Of a DNA stretch of 64,000 bases, positions 10,269-20,780 are shown piece by piece. The stretch comes from Anniella stebbinsi (lineage: Eukaryota; Chordata; Lepidosauria; Squamata; Anniellidae). The translations under genes and the position numbers were made by a program. The DNA is taken from assembly GCA_029215795.1 (NCBI GenBank), contig JARDYH010000001.1, forward strand, positions 354,540,154 to 354,604,153. The letters run 5' to 3'. Position 1 is the stretch's first letter. The number at the start of each line of letters is the position of its first letter. The notes below the pieces were generated by a model, which saw only the letters and a program-made list of their open reading frames with translations, was not told the DNA's origin and did not search any database.

Positions 10269-11869
10269 TAGGGGTGTGCACGGACCCCCCGGATCGGATC
10301 GGGACCCGGATCGGGACCTCCAATTTTGTCCCGGACCGGTTCGGACAAAATCGGAGGCCCCCCGGACCGGATCGAGTCCGATCCCGATCCAAAAATCGGA
10401 AATTTTTGGATCGGCCGCCATTTTTTTCCCCATAGACTTGCATTGCAATGCAAGTCTATGAGGAAAAAATGGCGGCGGGTGGGTAAGGGGGGGCCTAACT
10501 CCCTCCCCCCCCCGGGGCCGTCCGCTGTGGACGGCCCCGGCAGGTAAACCCCCTCCCCCGCGCTCCCTACCCCCCCTGGGGCCGCCTGCTTCCATCCGCT
10601 GGCGCCCGCGGGCGCCAGCGGATAGAAGCGGACGGCTCCGGGGGGGGGTAAGCCCCCTTCCCCGCCACTTACCTTCTCGGCACGTCCGGCGCCGGCGGCT
10701 ACTACCAGCGGGCTCCGCGGCCTACTCTCGAGTAGCGCGCCGGGTGATGACATCACCCGGCGCGCCACCCTGGAGCAGGCCGCGGAGCCTGCTGGTAGTA
10801 GTAGGCGCCGGCGCCGGACGGGAGCCGCCGGGCCGGGCAGGTAAGGGCCCCCCTCCCCCCTCCCCCCTCCGCGTGCCCCCTCCTCCCCCCTCCCCCCTCC
10901 GCGCGCCCCCTCCTCCCCTCCACGCACCCCCTCCTTACCTTTCCGGCCCGGCGGCTCCCGTCCGGCGCCGGCGCCTACTACTTCCAGCAGGCTCCGCGGC
11001 CTGCTCTAGAGTAGTGCGCCGGGTGATGACATCACCCGGCGCGCCATCCTAGAGCAGGCCGTGGAGCCTGCTGGGAATAGTAGGCGCCGGCGCCGGACGG
11101 GAGCCGCCGGGCCGGAAAGGTAAGGGCCCCCCTCCCCCCTCCGCGCGCCCCCTCCTCCCCTCCACGCACCCCCTCCTTACCTTTCCGGCCCGGCGGCTCC
11201 CGTCCGGCGCCGGCGCCTACTACTTCCAGCAGGCTCCGCGGCCTGCTCTAGAGTAGCGCGCCGGGTGATGACATCACCCGGCGCGCCATCCTAGAGCAGG
11301 CCGCGGAGCCTGCTGGGAATAGTAGGCGCCGGCGCCGGACGGGAGCCGCCGGGCCGGAAAGGTAAGGGCCCCCCTCCCCCCTCCCCCCTCCGCGCGCCCC
11401 CTCCTCCCCTCCACGCACCCCCTCCTTACCTTCCCGGCCCGGTGGCTCCCGTCCGGCGCCGGCGCCTACTACTACCAGCAGGCTCCGCGGCCTGCTCTAG
11501 AGTAGCGCGCCGGGTGATGACATCACCCGGCGCGCCACCCTAGAGCAGGCCGCGGAGCCTGCTAGTAGTAGTAGGCGCCGGCGCCGGACGGGAGCCACCG
11601 GGCCGAGAAGGTAAGTGCCCCCCTCCTCCCCCCCCCGCTGTCCACTTTCATCGGCGGGCGCCCGCTGGCGCCCGCCAATGGAAGCGGCGGTGGGCGCCAG
11701 TGGGCGCCCGCCGATCCGCCGATCCGCCGAACCGGTTCGGAGCTTTTTCGGACCGGTTCGGATTGGATCGGCCGATCCAGCTGCGGGATCGGAAATCGGA
11801 TAATTTATCCGATTTCCCACTGGACCGGACTCGGATCGTGGATCGGGTCCGATCCAGTGCACATCCCTA
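10269..11869. mobile_element. 1.6-kb GC-rich hAT-like non-autonomous transposon
   Basis: Left end TAGGGGTGTGCAC and right end GTGCACATCCCTA are 12/13 inverted repeats, with perfect 8-bp duplications GTAATGGG at 10261-10268 and 11870-11877. Both subterminal zones are arrays of CGGATCGG-like motifs, the kind of repeated site hAT transposases bind. The middle is a tandem array of GC-rich palindromes. No transposase frame is present; the open frames at 10160-10927 and 11497-11886 (minus) are stop-poor because of GC richness. Confidence 0.88.
10640..11620. repeat. Four tandem large palindromic units inside the GC-rich hAT-like element
   Basis: GGGTGATGACATCACCC centres occur at 10742, 11021, 11263 and 11512, spaced 279, 242 and 249 bp. 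Each centre is flanked by mirrored 'gagtagcgcgcc', 'caggctccgcggcctgctc' and 'ggcgccggcgcc' arms. The last two units are the most alike, as expected for stepwise duplication. Confidence 0.85.
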
Positions 11870-11974
11870 GTAATGGGCATCATCATATTTCTCTCTCCCT
11901 ACATTGGCTCCTCCAGCAACCAATGGAATGGAGCAGGGATGGGGAAAAGGCATGAGGTGATGATGAAGAGAGGG

Positions 11975-12200
11975 GCATAGCTCAGTGGAAGAGGGAGGGG
12001 CCTAGCATTGTGGTAGAGGGAGGGGCCTCGCTCAGTGGAAGAAGGAGGGGCTTAGCTCTGTGGTAGAAGGAGAGGCTGTAGCTCAGTGGAAGAGGGAGGT
12101 GCTTAGCTCTGTGGTAGAGGGAGAGGCAGTAGCTCAGTGGAAGAGGGAGGGGCTTAGCTCTTTGGTAGAAGAGGGGCCTAGCTCAATGGTGGAGCACCTG
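11975..12200 (+). repeat. Tandem array of tRNA A-box-like units
   Basis: Nine copies of a ~25-bp unit related to 'tagctcagtggaagaggg' start near 11978, 12003, 12028, 12053, 12079, 12104, 12130, 12155 and 12179. Alternate units read 'ctcagtggaag' and 'ctctgtggtag', giving a ~51-bp higher-order period. The last unit leads into a full SINE head. Confidence 0.85.
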
Positions 12201-12345
12201 CTTTGCATGCAGAAGGACCCAGGTTCAATGCCCGCCATCTGCAGGTAGGACAGGAAAACCTCCTGCATGAAATCCTGGAGAGCCGCTGCCAGTCAGTGTT
12301 GACAATACTGGGCTAGATGGACCAAGGGTCTAAGGCAGTCCAAAT
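12179..12345 (+). mobile_element. tRNA-derived SINE
   Basis: 'tagctcaatggtggagcacc' (A box) and 'ggttcaatgcccgcc' (B box), then 'ctggagagccgctgccagtc' and 'gctagatggaccaagggtct'. This is the better-preserved member of the family at 4945, 9301 and 43017. Confidence 0.8.
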
Positions 12346-12835
12346 GATGCACAGGGACTTCTTGGTGTGGGGTGGTGGCGGGCATGGGATTTGTTAGGGA
12401 TAAGGGATCCCTGGAAAATCCCGAGTTTTCCATGGTCCCGGGAAGTTCCCGGGACTGCGGAAGATGTGACCACCCGTCCAGGCTGCTGTTGCACTTACTT
12501 GTGAGTAAGCGCAGCAGCAGAAATGGGCACAGAGCTGCACCATGTAGCTCCGTGCCCATCAAAGGAGGGGGGACAGCAGTTTCACCATCCCCAGGATGGC
12601 GGGGGGAGGGTGGCCTCCCAGATTTCATGCACATTTCCCTCCCACTAACCTTGACCAATGGAGCGCAAGTGTGCTCTTCCCCGATCAAAAAATCCCCACA
12701 AAATGGTGGGAGCAATGTGTGATGACCCAGGAAGAAACCGGGTCATCGCACTTTTAGTGTGTATTACAGCGACGATCCTTGAAGCAGGCACGCCGCCCCT
12801 CCTTCCCTCTACACCCCTACAGTGTAGAAAGGGCC
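12346..12835. mobile_element. Harbinger-like MITE (GGCC-end family), left end damaged
   Basis: The interior matches the copy at 4329-4875 ('atgcacagggactt', 'cttacttgtgagtaagcgc', 'ccatccccaggatgg') and the right end GTGTAGAAAGGGCC is intact. The left end is lost at the junction with the SINE. Confidence 0.75.
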
Positions 12836-14001
12836 CTGTGACATGTTTGAGGGGAGATGAAGTGGGAAAACATGGGCTTGCCATAGTGAGGTAACGTCTA
12901 ATTGTGTCCTCACCTAAGGCAACCATTCCCAAACTGTGGGCACAAGAGTGTGATGCCTTGAGAAATTAAGCCACCATCTCAGGTAGCACCTCCCACGCTT
13001 TGCACAACAGAGCACGAATGTTTTGTGAATGTGTTCATCCCGTCTGCTGAATCAGGGCTATGTGCTTTATGCAGCAACTCCTTCTCTCACAGCCTTTGAC
13101 AAGGGTTGTGGGAATAGTTGATGGGTCAAAGTGAAATAATAAAATGGACTAGTTCATTCATCATCTTAATAGCTTTTTAGCTTGACTCATAAAGAAAGGC
13201 ACATTTTTTTTATTGCTTAGTAGAGTATTTCTGCTACTGCCAGTGAAGAATACTCCAGCTCTTTCCTCAGGATCTGCTGAAGAAAATAAAGGCTACTTCA
13301 ATGTATTTCTTTCTCTTTGTTTTGGTTTACCAGCAACATGCCACCTAGCAATTGAATGATCTGAGGGTTGATGGTTTTTATAGCTCAAGGTACAGGAGAA
13401 TAAAATAATGGCACACTTATTTCTGTGTGCAGGGAGGCCTGTCACAGCTGAGTAGGCTAATAACAGATAAAGCGCAGGAGTTATTCCAAATGGAAAACCA
13501 AGGATTGGCCCCATAATTTAGACTGGATATTATGGCAAATGTGCAGCTGCTGCCCAAGTCAGTACCACCACCACATTTCCCCCTCTCTTGTCTTCCCCAC
13601 CCCAACAGCACCCAATAAAGTGAATGATGTGATGTCATCATATTGCAAGATGCCTCAGTCCCACTCCGCTTCACTGGGGCCTGGTGTACACATGCAGCAG
13701 AAGGAGGTTGGAGGGTTCTCGGATGGGAGAATGGGTAACTCCACTTCAGATTGCAGGGCTCACACTTTTGAATGCTCGCCTACATGAAAGACGAATTGCA
13801 GGTACCAAGTTGTACAGTGGGGAAAGGTTTGAGCTAGAACCTTTCCTCCTACTTTGTTAGATTTTTACATGCCGTCAGGCGGTGTTGTTGTTTTAATTTA
13901 CACAGGGAAGCAGTCAAAAATGTTCTCCTTCTCAGATTGTCCAGTCCACTCTGCCACCTCATTCTGCAGCATGTGTAGATCAGATCTTGTAGATGTCACA
14001 C
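12836..14001. other. No gene recognised
   Basis: Low-copy sequence. 'ggcaaccattcccaaactgtg' at about 12920 resembles the end of a hAT-type relic. Open frames near 13539 and 13854 show no domain. Confidence 0.35.
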
Positions 14002-14543
14002 TGTCAGGGTTCCTTCCATGTCCTCCACCTCTTGAGCAACTCCTTAAGGATCTCTGCCTCCTTAAGAGTCCTACCTTCCTTCTTTTTACCTTCCCCTTCC
14101 CAGTAACATGGGGTTTAGGCTGTAGACGTGGGGTGAGTGGCACCCCAGACACTTGTGGCTTAACAACATAAATTTACTAGTGAAGGCATTAAAAAAAATA
14201 AAAGTTGCAAAAATGCAAGTTCCTATACCCTAAGCTGCAGCTAGACTTCTTCAACCTGCATCTCTGCTCCTGCCTTATGGTCCAGTTTTCCCCTGGCTCT
14301 GAACTGGCTCTGGTCTTCCCTTCTGTCTGGTCTCCTTTTATCCCCCTTTCTCCCCAAAAGAGAAAACACTGTTCCAACATTGACAAAATCAAACATAACT
14401 GGAGAAATGAAACTTAACCAGGGAATGTATCTTAACTGGAAAAAATGAAACTACTTCTCCCAGGGATACCCACTCCCAATAGAAAACCCCAGGCCTCTAA
14501 GGCCTGACCTTTCTATTTTGCTTCTGTAAGCCTCAAACCTTCA
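14002..14543 (+). mobile_element. Possible solo LTR, 542 bp
   Basis: The segment begins TGTCAGGGTT and ends CCTTCA, flanked by CACAC / CACAC (13997-14001, 14544-14548). It holds an AATAAA at about 14197. TG...CA ends with a 5-bp duplication are what a solo LTR shows, but the duplication is low-complexity and I do not recognise the family. Confidence 0.4.
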
Positions 14544-14758
14544 CACACATTATGTGTGGTTTGGATGATGTTACCAAGGTAAGGAGGAGGAGGAGGAGAG
14601 GCAGGGCTGCTCTTTGGGAAGCAGACTTGTGTCTCCTGGAACATCTAGTTTAGAGCTGATGTATTCGCGGCTGCAAAGAGGTAGGGAGGGAATTTTCAGC
14701 CACTTTTGCCAGGAATACTATACACTTTTGGGGATCAGGCTGGGAGGGGGAGTTACCA

Positions 14759-15149
14759 TTGGGTGACCATATTTGGGAAACCAAAAAGGAGGACATCCAG
14801 TGTGTGTGTGGAGAGCACGCTGCCACTAGCATGGCGAAGATGAATAATGTGCTTTCTGGAGGCCCCGGAAAGCGTGCTTCCCTTCCTCCACTGCTCCAAT
14901 TGGGGCCTTTTCTGTAATGTCTGAGAATGACATGCTTTTCCCTTCAAGGCCCCAACTGGAGCAGTGGGGAGGAATGATGTGCCTTTGGAAAGTGCGTCAT
15001 TCCCTCCCGCCACATTAATGGTGACCTTAAAGAGGAAAGCATGTAATTCCCGGACATTATAAAAAATTACAGAAAATCCCCCCCCTGACACCCAGGATAG
15101 AAAAAAACCCCGGACAAATCCGGGGAAATCCTGACAGTTGGTCAGCCTA
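14759..15149. mobile_element. hAT-type element, TATTTGGG subfamily
   Basis: Left end 'TTGGGTGACCATATTTGGG' and right end 'GTTGGTCAGCCTA' resemble the TAGGGTGACCA ends of the main MITE family. Inside, 'aaggaggaca' and 'aatccggggaaatcctgaca' recur in the copy at 33879-34595. No matching target duplication seen. Confidence 0.65.
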
Positions 15150-15319
15150 GCATAGGTAAGTAATTTTAACCTTTAAAACCCTAAATTGCTTGGAGCCTGA
15201 AGAATGATGCATACCATATTTACCTACATGGACATTAAGATCATCATCTGAGGCCCCCCCATCAAATGAGGCAAAGTGGGTACTTACTAGAGAGAGGGAC
15301 GTTTTAGTGGGGGGCACCC

Positions 15320-15565
15320 TATCTGTGAATGCCCTTCTCAGAGAGGCTCACCTGGCACCTTCATTATGGTCTTTCCTTTTGACTCACTGAGATAGTTTAT
15401 GAACTGTTTTTAGTCCTTCATTCTGCTGCTGGTTTTAATTTGGTTTTATGTGCTGAAATGGTCATTCTTTCATTTTTAACATTTGCACTTTATGTTTTTA
15501 ATGTACCGAACACTGCCCAGTGAGCTTTGGTTATTGGTCAGTATAGCAAACGAATAAATAAGAAG
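15320..15565 (+). mobile_element. LINE 3' end (GGCGGTATA-tail family)
   Basis: 'ctcagagaggctcacctggcaccttcattat' is followed by T-rich UTR and 'cactgcccagtgagctttgg', then 'cgaataaataag'. It is a degraded relative of the tails at 17540, 39714 and 48600. Confidence 0.65.
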
Positions 15566-15585
15566 TGGCAGAGGGATTTTACCCA

Positions 15586-15625
<40 letters not shown>

Positions 15626-16534
15626 CACACACAGAGGCAGAGCTACAACAAGCAGCCCACCTGATCCTCTTCTCTAGAATACCCAAATGAGAACAACGCC
15701 GGTGAGATACATGGGGTGGGGGTGGGAGGGAAGATGGAGGTCCCCACATTAGCCCAGCGCTCATCTATTTATGTCCTAAAATTCCACTTTAAATGGGCAA
15801 AGCCATTTATCCTCTATGCTGGAATACGACAATCAACGTGCTTTATCTGGTTATTCGCCCATTACGCGTTCCGTCTCTGAAAAATTAGAATTCCAGTGCG
15901 CATGATTATATATTCTATATTTTTCTTGCATTGTCTGATCTGTAGTTCTTCAGGCTCCCCCTCTTTTGCATGTGTCTCTGAACAGCTTGTTCAGCAAGTC
16001 CTCTGGCTTCTGAGATACCAGCGGCCATTAAACGCACCGTTCCAAGGATATCTTCACCACCACAAAGCTGAGGAGCTTGTTGTTTTTTTGAAACCCACAC
16101 TGGGATCCTTCTTTTGTGCCCACTACCATGTTTTGCCATTTTTCTCTGTTTATGAGGAATCATGGCATACACGCAGCTGTGACTAATCTTTTAGTACTAG
16201 TGTCAAGCCCATGTCGCCATGGGCTCTAGTAGTCTGAGGCGAAATATATTGTTCCTTGACTCCTACTATGCCAGTCCTCCAGAAGCTGTATGGAGGCTGC
16301 TTTCCTTCAATGCAACCAAGGACTTTTGGCCCTCGCTTCCTCGTACCCATCACTGAACAATATTTGTTTCTTCCCCACAGGCCTCAAGCCCATGTCCTTC
16401 CCCCACATTTTTAAACCCAGCTTTTCCTAGGGCCACTTCTTCTCCTCAGTGGCTGCCACCTTAGAGTGGTCACTACCACCTCCGCCATTATCCCTGCCAC
16501 CAATTTGACCACTCCAAGAGCTGGCTCGAGGGGA
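15566..16534. other. No gene recognised; contains (CT)n
   Basis: (CT)n microsatellite at 15594-15623. The rest is low-copy with no exon signal that I can support. Confidence 0.35.
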
Positions 16535-16640
16535 TTCTACAGTTATCAAGATGCACCTTTGAACTGAAATGTTGGCCAATCCTCCCCCATTAAGCTAATC
16601 ACATGCCAACCCTCTTCCAGTTAATCAGCAATCAAGGCCC
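16535..16640 (+). repeat. Dispersed repeat copy, inverted mate at 21385
   Basis: About 100 bp ('gaactgaaatgttggccaat', 'taagctaatcacatgccaac', 'tccagttaatcagcaatcaa') matches the reverse complement of 21385-21490 closely. Family unknown. Confidence 0.75.
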
Positions 16641-16647
16641 TCCCTCT

Positions 16648-17148
16648 GGCTGTTTCTACAACGGCCTTTTTTAACGGGACTGCCCCTGGGTGCTCCCTGT
16701 GAGTCCAGATGATGCACAGGGACTCCTGGGGGTGGGGGGTGGATATAGGCATGGGTTTTCCCAGGGACAAAGGATCCCGAGACCAGGGGAGGTGTGGGTA
16801 GCCACCCACAAGTAAACGGGCACCAGAAACGGGCACAGAGCCATGCTACGCAGCTCCATGCCCATCAGGGGAGAGAGGGGGAGCAAGTCTGCCATCTCCA
16901 GGATGGCGGGGTGGGGTGCCCCCCCCATATCGGGTGTTTTTATTTCAACTTACATTTCACAGTGGAGCACAAGTGCATTCTTCTAGCCCATTTTGGAAAA
17001 AAATGTTGGGCGCGACGGTACAACGACCCAAGAGGAAATCGGGACGTCGCACTTCCCTGTCAAGAAAAAGGAGGATGATCCCGGAAGCAGGTATGTCCGG
17101 GATCGTCCCCAGGCCCTCCCTCTACACCCTTAGGTGTAGAAAGGGACT
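16648..17148. mobile_element. Harbinger-like MITE (GGCC-end family)
   Basis: Starts near 'gtttctacaacggcc' and ends 'gtgtagaaagggactc'. Interior motifs 'atgatgcacagggactcc' and 'gatcccggaagcaggt' match the copies at 4329 and 12346. Ends are mutated. Confidence 0.7.
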
Positions 17149-17535
17149 CTGTCTCCTGTCTTTGTGTTGTTCTTGCTGTGTGTTGTGGAGCTGCATGGGG
17201 GCTGTAGTTCCCTGACCACCTCAGAGTTCTGTTCGGGACACAGAAACATACTGTTTGGCTATTAAAGCTTTGAACTTTTTTAAAATTTCAAATTTTTCTC
17301 CAAGCTAACACTGCTCAAATTTCAGTTTATACAAAAATGAGTAAAATTGGTTGGGTAGATCTCTATTAATAAGCTCTACACTACTGTATTCTTATTTAGA
17401 TGAACAAATGGGACCTGCAACAAATTGTTGCAGTCCGGAGTGCTTATGTTTAGGATTCTAGTCACTCCATTTCAATCCCTTCTCTCCCTAGTTTTCTGTT
17501 CTTCCCCAAAACAGCTCAAGTTAAGGTTTTGATTG
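17149..17535. other. No gene recognised
   Basis: Low-copy AT-rich sequence between a MITE and a LINE tail. Confidence 0.3.
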
Positions 17536-17539
17536 ACAG

Positions 17540-17697
17540 TGTGGCCAGGCTTAACAGTTTAAAATGTTTTAAATGTCAATTTTTTTTATGTTTATGGTTT
17601 TAAATTTTGTATATTGTCTTTTTAGTGTTCAATCTTTTAATTTTTGTAAACCGCCCAGAGAGCTTCGGCTATGGGGCGGTATATAAAAGTAATTAAT
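17540..17697 (+). mobile_element. LINE 3' end (GGCGGTATA-tail family)
   Basis: T-rich UTR then 'ccgcccagagagcttcggct' and 'ggggcggtatataaaag'. It is the 3' terminus of the LINE family also seen at 39714-40037 and 48600-49026. Confidence 0.8.
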
Positions 17698-17999
17698 TAG
17701 GCTGACCATCTGAAAAGGAGGACAGGGCTCATATAACTTTAACAGTTGTAGAGAAAAAGGAATTTCAGCAGGTGTCATTTGTATGCAATTAGTTCCTGGT
17801 GAAATTCCCTCTTCATCACAACTGTTAAAGGTGCAGGCACTATACTAGAGTGACCATATACAAAAGAAGGCAGGGCTCTGATGAAGAGGGAATATCACCA
17901 GGAACTAATTGCATACAAATGACACTGATTGAAATTCCCTTTTCTCTACAACTGTTAAAGTTATATGAGCCCTGTCCTCCTTTTCAGATGGTCAGCCTA
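17698..17999. mobile_element. hAT-type MITE
   Basis: TAGGCTGACCATCTG...CAGATGGTCAGCCTA, flanked by AATTAAT on both sides. It landed directly beside the LINE tail. The middle block lies in the opposite orientation to the copy at 7132, which only means insertion on the other strand. Confidence 0.85.
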
Positions 18000-18002
18000 A
18001 AT

Positions 18003-18003
18003 T

Positions 18004-18044
<41 letters not shown>
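18003..18044. repeat. (ATC)n microsatellite
   Basis: Uninterrupted run of ATC units; the minus strand reads as poly-Asp, which is not a gene. Confidence 0.9.
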
Positions 18045-18360
18045 CTCTGGGACCACTGAGCGCACTCAGTTCTCATTGGGTTGTTTTGGAGTTTTCTCCT
18101 ACTCCTAGGGGTCCCCCCCCCCCCCCGCCAAAGATTATTTGTACGTCTGAAGCTTGCTGATACCTTCCTCTTGTGCATGGATGGTGCCTTTGAGCAGAAA
18201 AAAAACTCAACACTCTTAGCCTGGACATCAGAAATAGAGGGAATGTCTTTCCTGAAATCCACCCCCACCTCTCCTCCAAATACCAATTCCTCCTTCCTGT
18301 TGCTACAAACCTAGGGCTGAAAGGGTTCTTCTTTATACAATTCATAATTGCCTTTAGATC
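18045..18360. other. Unclassified; possible old repeat
   Basis: 'gcgcactcagttctcattgg' at about 18058 is echoed on the minus strand of 25680-25750 ('gagaactgagcgtgctcc'), so both probably belong to one dispersed family. A poly-C run lies at 18113-18126. Confidence 0.4.
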
Positions 18361-18364
18361 TGGA

Positions 18365-18760
18365 AGTGGACATTAGCTTGCACAGCTTTAAAAGGGGATT
18401 AGACAAATTCACGGAGGAAATTGTAAATGGCAATTAGCCATCTCAGTGGGATAGAACCTCTATGTTACAAAATTATGCACGGAGTGGAGAAAGTGGATAG
18501 GGAATAGTTCCCCCCCTTCTTGTAATACTAGAATCCGGGTTCGTGCAATGAAGCGGATTGGCGGGAGATTCAGGTCAGAAAAAAAAAGGAATAACATCTT
18601 CACACAGCACACAGTTAAACTTAGTGATGGCCACCAACTTGGATGGCTTTAAAGGGAATTAGACAAATTCATGGCTGTCCATGGTTGATAGTCATGATGA
18701 TTCTATGCTACCTTCTGAATGCCAGTTGTTGGGGAATCACAGTGGTAGAGGGCTTCAGAA
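18365..18760 (+). mobile_element. CR1 LINE 3' UTR, two overlapping partial copies
   Basis: 'ggggattagacaaattcacg' and 'gggaattagacaaattcatg' are two starts of the same CR1 3' UTR block; 'atactagaatccgggttc' lies between them. Degraded. Confidence 0.7.
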
Positions 18761-18982
18761 AAGTGTGTAATATCAGTCTGGGAAGTGCAAATTAAGTTGG
18801 TTTGCAGAAAAATATGGAGCAAACAAAATTCTCCCCAACTTGTCCAATTAGGTCAGTGCTGAACTGGATACCTGGAAAAGGGGATGGAGTCACACCAGAC
18901 TAACAAGCCTGTCCATGTCCACCAGGTGTAGCCTAAGAACCCTGGTAAATAAAGCTGGGGTGAACCTCTCCAGGTGTCAGTA

Positions 18983-19053
18983 ATGCATACTGGCAGACAT
19001 TTCCGGGTTCATTGCTTCTCCCTCCCTCTACGCCCCGTATGGTGTAGAAACGG
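18983..19053. mobile_element. Harbinger-like MITE right-end fragment (GGCC-end family)
   Basis: 'ggtgtagaaacggcc' is the family right end; about 70 bp remain. Confidence 0.55.
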
Positions 19054-19055
19054 CC

Positions 19056-19246
19056 TAATACACCTTAAGACACACAATGACATTTGTTGCAGTATTTTGG
19101 ATAATGTGGAATAAAAAGCAGGAATTAATATTATATGTAAATGTAATATTATATGTATTAGCTGTATATGGAGTGTGTAATGTGCCCCAACACTTATCAG
19201 TGTACTTCAGTACCATTATAAAGCAGTAGTGTAGATTTAGCCTGGG
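19056..19246. mobile_element. Palindromic MITE relative
   Basis: 'gtgccccaacacttatcagt', 'tataaagcagtagtgtagat' and 'ttttggataatgtggaataa' match parts of 35704-36115. Family related to 8103-8294. Confidence 0.6.
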
Positions 19247-19324
19247 AAACAAGTTCCTGGAGTAGACCCACAGGGCTCTACTTATGTTTTTGCTCCATTG
19301 TACTCAAACGAAAAGTACACAAAT

Positions 19325-19480
19325 CAGGGTTTCCCAATCTTTCTGGGGCTGGTGGTAATGTGAGAAACTATCCTGGGCACCACCACAACATGGCTGTCAA
19401 GGGAGGTATAGAAAAGATCAAGCAACCTGCCTAAAAGACTGACTACATGGCAGAGATGGGGTCTGAGCCTCAAATCATGA
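19325..19480. repeat. Dispersed repeat, mate at 37270
   Basis: 'gggcaccaccacaacatggc' and 'gatcaagcaacctgcct' are shared with 37297-37360. The start CAGGGTTTCCCAA looks like a hAT-type end. Confidence 0.55.
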
Positions 19481-20076
19481 AACAACTCCTTTGAGCTCAC
19501 AGCTTTCAACACCGATAGAAATCTATTTCATAGCAATCCCAGTTATAATTTTTTAAAAAGTGGCAAGGGAAGGGGCATCTTGGCTAATGCCAGGAAAGGT
19601 GCCCAAGATCTCATTGATGCCCATGACATCATGTTGCCAACACCCAGATTCAAAGAAAAGTAACTTGCTCAAGAACCTCCCTACAAGGTAAAGGTGGTGA
19701 TGGTGGTCTGAAGTCTGAAACACAAAACCACTCTGTTGAACCGACCCCCAAATGGTGTTAGACGATAGCACTTTGCTTTGCAGCATGGAAACTTTATATA
19801 ACTAAAGACAATGGCATGCTTGACAGAAGGGGAAAATTCTGGATCTACAGATGCAAAACTCTTACTCCACATGGCCTTAATATGGAGGACAATTCATAAG
19901 CTTTATAACACTCATACCTCTTGTTCTTCTTCTCCCGAGGAATTGTTTTTCCCAGCATTCCAAACTGCCACTCTTAGTAGCCATTTAACATCACAGTGAC
20001 CGATGTGGGCAGAAGCCGAAACATTTAGCTCTAAATATATTTGGAAATTACTCTGTTGTTAGTCTGTCTACCATAT
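19481..20076. other. No gene recognised
   Basis: Low-copy sequence; 'catcacagtgaccgatgtgg' and flanks show no exon signals. Confidence 0.3.
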
Positions 20077-20320
20077 AGAGAGCCAATTTGATATAGTGGT
20101 TAGAGTGCTGGACTGGGACTCAAGAGATCTGGGTTCTAGTCCCCACTTGGACATGAAGGTCACTGGGTGACTTTGGGCCAGTCACTGACTCTCAGCCTAA
20201 CCCACCTCAAAGGGTAGTTGTGATGACAAAATTGACGGGGACGACCATGTAAGCCATTTTGGGTTCCTTGCAAGAGGGAAAAAGGTGGGATAGAAATGTA
20301 ATAAACAAACAAACAAATTA
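20077..20320 (+). mobile_element. Sauria-type SINE
   Basis: 'gagagccaatttgatatagtg' head, 'gggttctagtccccacttgg' B box, 'tgactttgggccagtcactg' core, 'gggatagaaatgtaataaac' tail and an AAAC-type run. A little more diverged than the copy at 1870. Confidence 0.85.
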
Positions 20321-20324
20321 AAAT

Positions 20325-20742
20325 TAGGAGGAGCAGGAAGCTTGCTGGTTGCTATGAGAAGCGTCAATAGGTTCTACTCCAAGCTTTGCTGAGTGGCTAC
20401 CAGTAAGCCTTGAGATGTCTTCTAAGACTCTCTTTTCTTGGAGCAATCCTGGACTGAGGCTCTGTTGTGATCAACATACTTTTGCATCACCCAGCAAATC
20501 CTGTGGGACAATCGCAAATCACCTCAGTGCTCAAATTTGGAGAAATAAGGACAACAGAAGAGCTATGCTGGATCGTCTGTGCTGGATCTGTTCCCAGAGT
20601 GGAAATTTGACAGCCGCTCCTGTCTCCTGCCTTGGTTGCAGTGCAACGGCAGGACAGGTGATGTGGCAGACATTCTCCCCTTTCAGCATAAATGCATGGC
20701 AGGAATTGCTCTACCCATAAAACATCAATCTCTGGCTAATGA

Positions 20743-20780
<38 letters not shown>

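Noticed and set aside
10160..10927. 255-codon minus-strand open frame
   Set aside because: Lies over the CGGATCGG arrays and GC-rich palindromes of a transposon; Gly/Arg-rich low-complexity product; stop-poor because of base composition.
17698..17999. Apparent internal inversion in some MITE copies (17698, 35099, 62657)
   Set aside because: The arms are palindromic, so an element inserted on the other strand shows an 'inverted' middle. No inversion event is needed.
18002..18286. Frame with a poly-Asp tail
   Set aside because: The Asp run is the (ATC)n microsatellite.
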